Assembly: GCA_028865375.1 (NCBI GenBank)
Contig: JAGWKJ010000035.1
Span: 1-13,269, forward strand
Direction: 5' to 3'
Source: Hyphomicrobiales bacterium
GTDB lineage: Bacteria; Pseudomonadota; Alphaproteobacteria; Rhizobiales; Beijerinckiaceae
DNA length: 13,269 bases
Shown here: in pieces, positions 7,103 through 13,269 of the stretch
Layout: each line of letters begins with the position of its first letter
Position numbering within the stretch: the stretch's first letter is position 1
Notes under the pieces: model-generated
Told to the model about the DNA's origin: nothing
What the model saw: the letters and a program-made list of their open reading frames with translations, nothing else
The model's database searches: none
Position numbers and translations under genes: made by a program

Positions 7103-8066
7103 GCGCGGAATCCGCGAGGCGCGCCGCGCGCGCCGCCTTCAGCCGCGCGAAGTCCTCCCCCGCGTGGTGCGAAGAGCGCGTGAGCGGCGAGGCGGAGACG
7201 AGAAGGAACCCCTTGGTCTCCGCCACCGTCGCATAAGCCTCGAACTCGTCGGGCGTCACGAAGGCTTCGACCGGGTGGTGCTTGCGCGTGGGTTGCAGAT
7301 ACTGGCCGATGGTGAGGAAATCGACGTCGGCGCTGCGCAGGTCGTCCATGACCTGCAAGACTTCGTTGCGGGTCTCGCCGAGCCCGACCATCAGGCCGGA
7401 CTTGGTGAAGATCGAGGGGTCGATCTCCTTGACGCGCTGCAGCAAGCGGACCGAATGGAAATAGCGCGCGCCGGGCCGCACCGTCAGGTATTTCGACGGC
7501 GCCGTCTCGAGGTTGTGGTTGAACACGTCGGGCCGCGCCGCGACCACGGTCTCGAGCGCGCCCTCCTTGCGCAGGAAATCGGGCGTCAGGATCTCGACCG
7601 TGCAGCCCGGCGCGGCGGCGCGGATCGCGGCGATCGTGGCGGCGAAATGCGCGGCGCCGCCGTCGGCGAGGTCGTCGCGGTCGACCGAGGTCACCACGAC
7701 GTGCGACAGCCCCATCTTGGCGACCGCGTCGCCGACGCGGCGCGGCTCGTCGGCGTCGAGCGCGTCCGGCAGGCCGGTACGCACGTTGCAGAAGGCGCAG
7801 GCGCGCGTGCAGGTGTCGCCCATGACCATTAAGGTCGCGTGCTTCTTCTCCCAGCACTCGCCGATGTTGGGGCAGCCCGCCTCCTCGCACACCGTCACGA
7901 GGCCGTGCCGGCGGACGATGTCGCGCGTCTCCGAATAGAGGGCCGAACCCGGCGCCTTGACGCGGATCCATTCCGGCTTGCGCGCCACCGGCCCGTCGGG
8001 CCGGCGGACCTTTTCGGGATGGCGCGGGCGGGCGTCGCTGTTCAGCGCGTCGATCAGGACGGCCAT
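7095..8066 (-). CDS. lipA: Lipoyl synthase
   Basis: A 323-residue radical-SAM enzyme that inserts two sulfur atoms into octanoyl groups bound to lipoyl domains of pyruvate and 2-oxoglutarate dehydrogenases and the glycine cleavage H protein. Both iron-sulfur sites are intact. The auxiliary cluster uses C60, C65 and C71 (CEEAGCPNIGEC), and the radical-SAM cluster uses C86, C90 and C93 (CTRACAFC). Other family blocks are present: FNHNLET, KSGLMVGLGET and the C-terminal TRSSHHAGE, which supplies the serine ligand to the auxiliary cluster. Length is normal and the protein is cytoplasmic. ATG at 8066 has GGAG five bases upstream and a good promoter candidate behind it. It is followed, with overlap, by the RatA/Coq10-like gene. 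No lipB or dehydrogenase-complex gene is in the window. Confidence 0.98.
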   Translation of the reverse strand: MAVLIDALNSDARPRHPEKVRRPDGPVARKPEWIRVKAPGSALYSETRDIVRRHGLVTVCEEAGCPNIGECWEKKHATLMVMGDTCTRACAFCNVRTGLPDALDADEPRRVGDAVAKMGLSHVVVTSVDRDDLADGGAAHFAATIAAIRAAAPGCTVEILTPDFLRKEGALETVVAARPDVFNHNLETAPSKYLTVRPGARYFHSVRLLQRVKEIDPSIFTKSGLMVGLGETRNEVLQVMDDLRSADVDFLTIGQYLQPTRKHHPVEAFVTPDEFEAYATVAETKGFLLVSASPLTRSSHHAGEDFARLKAARAARLADSARA

Positions 8067-8098
8067 GTCGGCTCCGGGAGGGCGATTTCCGTGCCGCC

Positions 8099-8127
8099 CA
8101 TATAGGCGGTCAGGAGGCCTTTGTCAG
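8099..8127 (-). promoter_or_regulatory. Candidate sigma-70 promoter for lipA
   Basis: On the minus strand, CTGACA (8122-8127) and TATATG (8099-8104) are separated by exactly 17 bases, a good match to TTGACA/TATAAT. Transcription would start near 8092, giving a leader of about 26 bases that includes the lipA ribosome binding site (GGAG at 8072-8075). The pair lies wholly between the GlsB-like stop codon and the lipA start, so lipA-ratA can be expressed independently of the upstream gene. Confidence 0.55.
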
Positions 8128-8143
8128 TGCCGGCGCGCCGCGC

Positions 8144-8437
8144 TCAGGACGAGGTTTGGCGGCTGCGGATCAATTGCCAGACGTAAAGCACGACGATCGC
8201 CCCGAAGATGGCGGCCAACAGGTGCCGGATCGAGCCGTAGACCGCGACATGGGCGTAGGCCGCGACCTTGGTGCCGATCCACGAGCCGACGATGCCGATC
8301 AGGATGTTGGTGAACAACCCGTGCCGCATCCCGGTGATCATGCCGGCGATCCATCCGGCGAGGCCGCCGACGATGATGAGCGTGAAAAAGCCCATGCCCG
8401 AACCGGCATGGCCCATGAATCCCATCGGCGTGTTCAT
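8144..8437 (-). CDS. GlsB/YeaQ/YmgE-like small membrane protein
   Basis: A 97-residue hydrophobic protein resembling the transglycosylase-associated/GlsB-YeaQ-YmgE family, small inner-membrane proteins often induced by stress and of unknown biochemical function. Three membrane segments are visible: about 17-35 (IIVGGLAGWIAGMI), 43-62 (NILIGIVGSWIGTKVAAYA) and 69-90 (LLAAIFGAIVVLYVWQLI). The Gly-rich GGLAGWIAG and NILIGIVGSWIG patterns are the family signature. The N-terminus has a Met/Gly-rich start not needed for the fold. I chose ATG 8437 because AAGGAG lies seven bases upstream; a longer frame to 8554 begins with Arg-rich sequence and is rejected. It is divergent from the sugar-acid dehydratase gene across 137 bases and lies 77 bases upstream of lipA. 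Confidence 0.8.
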   Translation of the reverse strand: MNTPMGFMGHAGSGMGFFTLIIVGGLAGWIAGMITGMRHGLFTNILIGIVGSWIGTKVAAYAHVAVYGSIRHLLAAIFGAIVVLYVWQLIRSRQTSS

Positions 8438-8574
8438 GGCGGATCTCCTTCGGTCACGTCCGCGACCCCGAGCCGGACCATAGCGCGGATGGCGGCCCCG
8501 GCGCGAGGGCCGGCGAAAGCGATCCGCGTTGACGCTGCGCCTCGGCGTCGCCATCCTGTCCCGGGAGGCCCGCC
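8438..8574. promoter_or_regulatory. Divergent control region between the GlsB-like gene and the sulfoquinovose-type operon
   Basis: 137 bases without a gene. On the plus strand TTGACG (8529-8534) and CATCCT (8552-8557) are 17 bases apart, but transcription would then begin almost on the ribosome binding site GGGAGG (8563-8568), so this promoter is doubtful. An inverted repeat, CGGCCC at 8493-8498 and GGGCCG at 8507-8512 with an eight-base spacer, could be an operator or attenuator, or chance. No regulator gene is nearby to pair with it. Confidence 0.3.
8445..8450 (-). promoter_or_regulatory. Shine-Dalgarno site for the GlsB-like gene
   Basis: AAGGAG on the minus strand, seven bases before the ATG at 8435-8437. 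This strong site fixes the start of the small membrane protein and excludes the longer upstream frame. Confidence 0.65.
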
Positions 8575-10308
8575 ATGGCGCGCAAGACGATCGGGGAACT
8601 GCGTTCGCAGCGCTGGTACGCGCGCGACGACATGCGCGCCTTCTCGCATCGGCAGCGCACGCAGCAGATGGGCTTCCGCCGCGAGGAGTTCCTCGGCAAG
8701 CCGGTGATCGCGGTCATCAACACGTGGTCGGAGATGAGCCCGTGCCACGCCCACCTGCGCGACCGCGCCGCGGTGGCCAAGCGCGGGATCTGGGAGGCCG
8801 GCGGCTTTCCCGTCGAGCTGCCGGCGCTCTCGGTCGGCGAGGTGCTCGTCAAGCCGTCGACCATGCTCTACCGAAATTTCCTCGCGATGGAGACGGAGGA
8901 GTTGCTGCGCTCGCATCCCATCGACGGCGCCGTGCTGCTCGGCGGTTGCGACAAATCCACGCCCGGCCTGCTGATGGGCGCGTTCTCGATGGACCTGCCG
9001 GCGATCTATTGCCCGGCGGGCGCGATGGCCAACGGCCGCTGGCGCAAGGCCAAGGTCGGCGCCGGCACGCACACCAAGAAATACTGGGACGAGCTGCGCG
9101 CGGGCGCCATCACGCCCGCCGATTGGATCGAGCTCGAAAGCCGCGGCACGCGCTCGACCGGCACGTGCAACACGATGGGCACGGCCTCCACGATGACCTC
9201 GATCGCCGACGCGATGGGCATGTGCATGTTCGGCGCGTCCTCGATTCCGGCGGTCGACAGCGCCCATTCGCGCATGGTGGCGGCGGCGGGGTCGCGCATC
9301 GTCGAGATGGTGCTCGAGGATTTGCGGCCCTCGACGCTGGTGACGCGCGCCTCGGTGATGAACGCCGTCGCCGTCGACATGGCGCTCGGCGGCTCGACCA
9401 ACGCCGCGATCCACCTGATCGCGATGGCGGGCCGGCTGGGCATCCCACTGTCGCTCGACGACCTCGACGCCGTGGCGCGCCGCGTGCCCCTGCTCGCCAA
9501 CCTGTTTCCCGCCGGCGAGAACCTGATGGAGGACTTCTGGTTCGCCGGCGGCTTGCCCGCGTTGATGAAGAAGATCGCGGGCGACCTCGACCTCGGCCAG
9601 TCGTGCGTCGACGGCAGGACGCTGCGCGATCACCTCGCCGACGCGCCGTGCTGGGACGACGACGTGATCCGCGGCCGGGACGACCCCGTCGTTCCGCTGT
9701 CGCGCGGCCGCACGCTCGTCGTGCTGCGCGGCAATCTCGCGCCCGACGGCGCGGTGATGAAGACGACCGCCGCCACGGCCCCGCTGCTCAAGCACCGCGG
9801 CCCCGCGCTCGTGTTCGACGACGCGGACGACATGGCGCGGCGCATCGACGATCCCGACCTCGACGTGACCGAGGACACGGTGCTCGTGCTGCGCAACGCC
9901 GGCCCCGTCGGCGCGCCGGGGATGCCCGAATGGGGCAACCTGCCGATCCCCAAGAAACTGCTCAAACGGGGCGTGCGCGACATGGTGCGCCTGTCCGACG
10001 CGCGCATGTCTGGCACGCATTACGGCGCCTGCGTGCTCCATGTGGCGCCCGAGGCCGCGGTCGGTGGGCCGCTGTCGCTGCTGCGCACCGGCGACATGGT
10101 GTCGCTCGACGCCGAGGCCGGGCGGATCGACATGGAAGTCGACGAGTCCGAGCTCGCGATCCGTCGCGCGGCATGGAAGCCTCCGGCGGAGACGCACGCG
10201 CGTTCGTGGTCGTCGCTCTACAAGCGCCACGTGACGCAGGCCGACAAGGGCTGCGACTTCGACTTCCTCGAAGGCGCCGGCGGCGTGCCGGAACCGACGA
10301 TCTTCTGA
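8575..10308 (+). CDS. IlvD/Edd-family sugar-acid dehydratase, probable 6-sulfogluconate dehydratase
   Basis: A 577-residue dehydratase of the IlvD/Edd family, which removes water from a 2,3-dihydroxy acid to give a 2-keto-3-deoxy acid using an iron-sulfur cluster and Mg2+. The three cluster cysteines are C57 (NTWSEMSPCHAH), C125 (GGCDKSTP) and C198 (STGTCNTMGTASTM). K127 is the carbamylated metal-ligand lysine. S479, in SDARMSGTHYG, is the expected catalytic base. Spacing matches the [2Fe-2S] sugar-acid branch, and it reads much like Rhizobium L-arabinonate dehydratase, not the amino-acid enzyme IlvD. ATG has GGGAGG six bases upstream. The SDR gene begins one base after its stop, and a sulfoquinovosidase follows that. 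From this context the substrate is probably 6-deoxy-6-sulfogluconate (sulfo-ED pathway). L-arabinonate, xylonate or galactonate cannot be excluded from sequence. The family is secure; the substrate is inferred. Confidence 0.9.
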   Translation: MARKTIGELRSQRWYARDDMRAFSHRQRTQQMGFRREEFLGKPVIAVINTWSEMSPCHAHLRDRAAVAKRGIWEAGGFPVELPALSVGEVLVKPSTMLYRNFLAMETEELLRSHPIDGAVLLGGCDKSTPGLLMGAFSMDLPAIYCPAGAMANGRWRKAKVGAGTHTKKYWDELRAGAITPADWIELESRGTRSTGTCNTMGTASTMTSIADAMGMCMFGASSIPAVDSAHSRMVAAAGSRIVEMVLEDLRPSTLVTRASVMNAVAVDMALGGSTNAAIHLIAMAGRLGIPLSLDDLDAVARRVPLLANLFPAGENLMEDFWFAGGLPALMKKIAGDLDLGQSCVDGRTLRDHLADAPCWDDDVIRGRDDPVVPLSRGRTLVVLRGNLAPDGAVMKTTAATAPLLKHRGPALVFDDADDMARRIDDPDLDVTEDTVLVLRNAGPVGAPGMPEWGNLPIPKKLLKRGVRDMVRLSDARMSGTHYGACVLHVAPEAAVGGPLSLLRTGDMVSLDAEAGRIDMEVDESELAIRRAAWKPPAETHARSWSSLYKRHVTQADKGCDFDFLEGAGGVPEPTIF

Positions 10309-10309
10309 C

Positions 10310-11077
10310 GTGGCGCCGGCGCCCCCCCCTTACGCGAGCGTCGCCTACCGCTCGCTCGCCGGCCGGCACGTCGTCGTCACCGGCGGCGCGTCGGGCATCG
10401 GCGCCGAGCTCGTGCGCGCCTTCGTCGCCCAAGGCGCGTGCGTCTCGTTCCTCGACGTAGACGAGGCGGCGGGCGCCGCGACCGCGGAAGCGACCGGCGC
10501 GCGCTTCCTGCGTTGCGACGTGACCGACGTGGCCGCGCTCGAAGCGGCCGTGGACGAGTGCGGACGCGCCGCGCCGATCGCCTGCCTCGTCAACAATGCC
10601 GGAAACGATTCCCGCCACGCGATCGACGAGGTGACGCCGGAGTCGTGGCGGCGCGCGCTGTCGCTCAACCTCGACCACCAGTTCTTCGCCTCGCGCCGGG
10701 CGGCGTGCGCGATGAAAAGCCGCGGCGGCTCGATCGTCCTGACCGGCTCGGTGTCGTGGATGCGCGGGCGACCCGGCCTCGTCGGCTACACGACCGCGAA
10801 GGCCGCGATCAACGGCATGACGAAGACGCTGGCGCGCGAATGGGGCGCGGACGGAATCCGCGTCAATTGCGTCGTGCCCGGCGCCATCGTGACGGAAAGA
10901 CAGAAGGCGCTCTGGCTGACGCCCGAGCTCGACCGGCAGTTCGTCGAGCTGCAGGCGCTGAAGTTCCGGCTCGATCCCTCGCACGTCGCCCGCGTCGCGC
11001 TGTTCCTCGCCTCCGACGAAAGCGCGGGCTGCACGGGCGCCAATTTCGTCGTCGACGCCGGGCTGGTCCAGAATTGA
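10310..11077 (+). CDS. SDR sugar dehydrogenase, probable sulfoquinovose 1-dehydrogenase
   Basis: A 255-residue classical SDR. The motif TGGASGIG is at 24-31, D49 at the end of strand 2 indicates NAD+ preference, NNAG follows, and the catalytic residues are S147, Y160 and K164. Stretches such as NNAGNDSRH, CVVPGAIVTERQ and FLASDESAGCTG resemble Caulobacter D-xylose 1-dehydrogenase, so an aldose oxidised at C1 to its lactone is the natural reaction class. It starts with GTG one base after the dehydratase stop and has no clear ribosome binding site, so translation is probably coupled. Its stop overlaps the start of the sulfoquinovosidase (TTGA, 11074-11077). In this operon the likely substrate is sulfoquinovose, giving 6-sulfogluconolactone. 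Xylose, arabinose or galactose are alternatives. The fold and chemistry are firm; the substrate rests on context. Confidence 0.88.
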   Translation: MAPAPPPYASVAYRSLAGRHVVVTGGASGIGAELVRAFVAQGACVSFLDVDEAAGAATAEATGARFLRCDVTDVAALEAAVDECGRAAPIACLVNNAGNDSRHAIDEVTPESWRRALSLNLDHQFFASRRAACAMKSRGGSIVLTGSVSWMRGRPGLVGYTTAKAAINGMTKTLAREWGADGIRVNCVVPGAIVTERQKALWLTPELDRQFVELQALKFRLDPSHVARVALFLASDESAGCTGANFVVDAGLVQN

Positions 11078-13095
11078 GCGCCGCGCTCCGCGCCGTCGAC
11101 GGCGGGTTCGACCTGACGCTCGACGGACGCACGCTGTTGCGCCATCGGCCGGGCGCACCCTGCGTCGAGATCGGGATCGGCGAGGCACGGGTCGCGATGT
11201 TCCGCGGCAATTTCGACATTGCCGACCGCGAGGTCGAGCGCGCGCCATTGCGCCACGCGGCGACTTCCGGGAACGAAGTCGCCTTCGCACGGGACCGGGA
11301 CGCGCCGACGATGCTGACGATGCGGGTGGAGGGCGGCGGCGGCGACCTCACGCTGGCGTTCGAGGCAAGCGACGCGATCTGGAACCGCTTCCGCCTGCGC
11401 GTCGAGGCGGAGGCGGACGAGAGCGTGTGGGGTTGCGGCGAGCAGATGTCCCATCTCGACCTGCGGGGCCGGCGCTTTCCGCTCTGGACGTCGGAGCCGG
11501 GCGTCGGCCGCGACAAGTCGACGGAGATCACGCGGCGCGCGGATTCCGAAGGCATGGCGGGCGGCGATTATTGGACGACCAACTATCCCCAACCGACCTA
11601 CCTGTCGTCGCGCCGCTATGCGCTCCACGTCGAGGGGACGGCCTATGCGGCGTTCGACTTCACGGCGTCCGACGCGCACGCGCTGGAAGTCTGGGAGGTT
11701 CCCTCGCGCGTGCGCCTGTGGGCGCGTCCGCGCTTCGCCGAGCTCGTGACCGCGCTGTCGGACTTCTTCGGCCGCGCGCCCGCCCCGCCCGACTGGGCGT
11801 TGAAGGGCGCGATCGTCGGCCTGAAGGACGGCGACAATTCCTTCGCGCGATTGCAGACGCATCTCGACGCCGGCGTCGTCGTGGCGGGCCTGTGGTGCGA
11901 GGACTGGGTCGGGCTGCGTCGCACGAGCTTCGGCGCGCGTCTGTTCTGGGATTGGCGGGCGAGCGAAGAGCGCTATCCCGGACTGCGCGGGCGCATCGAC
12001 GGACTCCATGCGCGCGGCATCCGCTTCCTCGGCTATGTCAATCCCTATCTCTGCGACGACGGCGCGCTGTTCGGCGAGGCGCAAGCGCTCGGGTTCCTCG
12101 CCAAGGACGGGGTCGGCGCGACCTACCGGGTCGACTTCGGCGAGTTCTTCGCTGGCATCGTGGACTTCACGACGCCGGCGGCGCGCGACTGGTTTGCCGA
12201 GCGCGTGATCGGAGCCGAGATGCTCGACGTGGGCCTCGACGGTTGGATGGCCGACTTCGGCGAATATCTGCCCGTCGACGCGAGGCTCGCGCGTGGCGAC
12301 GCGATGGCGCTCCACAACGCCTGGCCGGTGTTGTGGGCCGAGGTCAACGCCGAGGCGATCCGTTCGCGCGGGCGCGCGGGCGACGCGACCTTTTTCATGC
12401 GCGCGGGCCATTCGGGCGTGCAGCGTCACTGCCCCTTGCTGTGGGCCGGCGACCAATCGGTCGACTTCTCGCGTCACGACGGCATCGGCACGGCGGTGAC
12501 GGCCGCGCTGTCGGCCGGCCTCGCCGGAAACCCGTTCAGCCATTCGGACATCGGCGGCTACACCAGCCTGTACGGCAACGTGCGGAGCTTCGACCTGCTG
12601 GCGCGGTGGATCGAGCTGGCGGCGTTCACGCCCGTGATGCGCACGCACGAAGGCAACCGCCCGCGCGACAACCTCCAGATCGACGAAGACCCGCGCCTGC
12701 TCGCGCTGTTCGCGCGCATGACGCGCCTGCACGCGGCCCTGTTCCCGTATCTGAAGGCGCTGGCGGCCGAGGCGGTCGCGCTCGGCCTGCCGCTGCAACG
12801 CGCGGCTTTCCTGCATTTCGAGGACGACCGCGCGCTTTACGGCGAGCGGGAGAGCTACATGCTCGGCGCCGAATTGTTCGTCGCGCCCGTGTTGTCCGAG
12901 GGCGCCGCGACGCGCCGCGTGCGCCTGCCCGCGGGCGCGCGCTGGCGGCACTGGTGGAGCGGCGCGGAAAGCGAAGGCGGCGCGACCGTCGAGGTCGCGG
13001 CGCCTCACGGCGAAACGCCGGTCTTCACGCGCGAGGACGCCCTCCACGTCGACGTGTTCGCGCAAGCGATCATGGCCGCGCGGGAACGAGCCTGA
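11074..13095 (+). CDS. yihQ: GH31 sulfoquinovosidase (YihQ family)
   Basis: A 673-residue retaining alpha-glycosidase that hydrolyses alpha-sulfoquinovosides, such as sulfoquinovosyl glycerol from the plant sulfolipid, to free sulfoquinovose. It aligns with E. coli YihQ (678 residues) from near the N-terminus: MFRGNF, WGCGEQMSHLDLRG, FPLWTSEPGVGRDKST and GGDYWTTNYPQPTYLSS in the beta-sandwich, then the barrel. The nucleophile is D394 (GWMADFGEYLP) and the acid/base is D460 (WAGDQSVDF). Sulfonate-site residues R289 and W292 (FGARLFW) and Y496 (DIGGY) correspond to E. coli R301, W304 and Y508. K251 and E276 replace the two E. coli glutamines, as in the Agrobacterium-type K-E-R-W-Y group. There is no signal peptide, so it is cytoplasmic. 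TTG at 11074 overlaps the SDR stop (TTGA); the next Met would remove conserved N-terminal sequence. Its 3' end overlaps a convergent gene by 26 bases. Confidence 0.95.
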   Translation: MSAALRAVDGGFDLTLDGRTLLRHRPGAPCVEIGIGEARVAMFRGNFDIADREVERAPLRHAATSGNEVAFARDRDAPTMLTMRVEGGGGDLTLAFEASDAIWNRFRLRVEAEADESVWGCGEQMSHLDLRGRRFPLWTSEPGVGRDKSTEITRRADSEGMAGGDYWTTNYPQPTYLSSRRYALHVEGTAYAAFDFTASDAHALEVWEVPSRVRLWARPRFAELVTALSDFFGRAPAPPDWALKGAIVGLKDGDNSFARLQTHLDAGVVVAGLWCEDWVGLRRTSFGARLFWDWRASEERYPGLRGRIDGLHARGIRFLGYVNPYLCDDGALFGEAQALGFLAKDGVGATYRVDFGEFFAGIVDFTTPAARDWFAERVIGAEMLDVGLDGWMADFGEYLPVDARLARGDAMALHNAWPVLWAEVNAEAIRSRGRAGDATFFMRAGHSGVQRHCPLLWAGDQSVDFSRHDGIGTAVTAALSAGLAGNPFSHSDIGGYTSLYGNVRSFDLLARWIELAAFTPVMRTHEGNRPRDNLQIDEDPRLLALFARMTRLHAALFPYLKALAAEAVALGLPLQRAAFLHFEDDRALYGERESYMLGAELFVAPVLSEGAATRRVRLPAGARWRHWWSGAESEGGATVEVAAPHGETPVFTREDALHVDVFAQAIMAARERA

Positions 13096-13269
13096 TCCCT
13101 TGCGCGTCGCCCGAGAGAGACGGCATCGCGCAGCCCAGTGCCTCGACCGCGATCTCGGAGAAAGCGGGACGCCAACGGCCGCCGAGCCCTTCGATGCGCA
13201 GGCGCCCGCCGCCTTCTCCGGGCTCGAACGCGATGCGCGCGCGCCAATGGTCGCCCTCGCGCCAGCCCA
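13070..13269 (-). CDS. Unrecognised protein, C-terminal 66 residues only
   Basis: An open minus-strand frame that enters from the right edge and stops with TGA at 13070-13072. The visible sequence includes WREGDHWRARIAFEPGEGG, then GRLRIEGLGGRWRPAFSEI, AVEALGCAMPSLSGDAQG and IRLVPARP. Its balanced composition and beta-strand-like alternation contrast with the Arg/Ala-rich alternative frames, so I take it as real coding sequence. The charged and aromatic beta pattern could be the end of a beta-sandwich, as in many carbohydrate-active proteins, but I do not recognise the family. It converges on the sulfoquinovosidase gene with a 26-base overlap of coding ends, which closes the plus-strand operon. 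Function cannot be given without the rest of the gene. Confidence 0.65.
   Translation of the reverse strand, partial: GWREGDHWRARIAFEPGEGGGRLRIEGLGGRWRPAFSEIAVEALGCAMPSLSGDAQGIRLVPARP

Noticed and set aside
4115..7183. A 1022-residue plus-strand open frame antisense to the glucosidase and RatA genes
   Set aside because: Low-complexity Arg/Ala/Gly/Val composition with no domain pattern; typical antisense shadow in very GC-rich DNA. The minus-strand genes there carry clear family motifs.
8130..8139. CGGCGCGCCG palindrome upstream of lipA
   Set aside because: A 10-base GC palindrome is expected often by chance at this base composition, and it lies beyond the better promoter match.
8529..8557. 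TTGACG-N17-CATCCT as the promoter of the sulfoquinovose-type operon
   Set aside because: Not accepted as a firm call: the start point would fall on the ribosome binding site, leaving about an 11-base leader. It is only mentioned within the intergenic region entry.
8434..10230. A 598-residue minus-strand frame antisense to the dehydratase
   Set aside because: His/Arg/Ala-rich mirror of a gene with intact cluster cysteines and catalytic residues on the plus strand.
10438..11073. N-terminal extension of the sulfoquinovosidase frame into the SDR gene
   Set aside because: The extension is Arg-rich and overlaps the SDR catalytic core. Homology to YihQ begins just after the TTG at 11074, and the resulting length of 673 matches the family.
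10786..13065. A 759-residue minus-strand frame opposite the sulfoquinovosidase
   Set aside because: Arg/Ala/Val-rich antisense shadow. The real minus-strand gene at the right edge uses a different frame that stops at 13070.

Overview
The window is very GC-rich DNA with strong G/C preference at third codon positions. The lipA-RatA/Coq10-like pair, the SDR types and the dehydratase type suggest an alphaproteobacterium. That assignment is inference; there is no rRNA or other taxonomic marker here. I found ten complete protein genes and two that run off the window edges. I saw no tRNA, rRNA, CRISPR array or IS element, and no stretch over 300 bases lacks a gene.

Left edge (1-705, minus): the N-terminal 235 residues of a tyrosine recombinase/integrase, cut by the window edge. 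It begins at a TTG codon behind a good Shine-Dalgarno sequence.

Glucoside/glucose oxidation block (771-5959, minus): transcription runs from a GH63-like (MGH1-type) glucosidase, through a glucose 1-dehydrogenase-like SDR, to a GMC-family FAD oxidoreductase. The obvious reading is release of a hexose from an intracellular glucoside followed by its oxidation. The integrase gene follows only 65 bases later.

Middle (6012-8437): an unrecognised 216-residue protein (plus) converges on a two-gene unit, lipA then a RatA/Coq10-type START-domain protein (minus), whose ends overlap by 8 bases. lipA has a good candidate sigma-70 promoter. Upstream lies a small GlsB/YeaQ-like membrane protein (minus).

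Right (8575-13095, plus): a tightly packed three-gene operon holds an IlvD/Edd-type sugar-acid dehydratase, an SDR sugar dehydrogenase and a GH31 sulfoquinovosidase. The GH31 enzyme matches YihQ along its whole length. It carries the sulfonate-recognition residues in their K-E-R-W-Y form plus both catalytic aspartates. The set corresponds to the first oxidative steps of the sulfo-Entner-Doudoroff pathway: sulfoquinovoside to sulfoquinovose, to sulfogluconolactone/sulfogluconate, to 2-keto-3-deoxy-sulfogluconate. No lactonase, aldolase, sulfolactaldehyde dehydrogenase, transporter or regulator is present, and the plus-strand operon is closed on the right by a convergent partial gene. The remaining steps must be encoded elsewhere or done differently. 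This short sulfo-ED cluster is the most interesting thing in the window.
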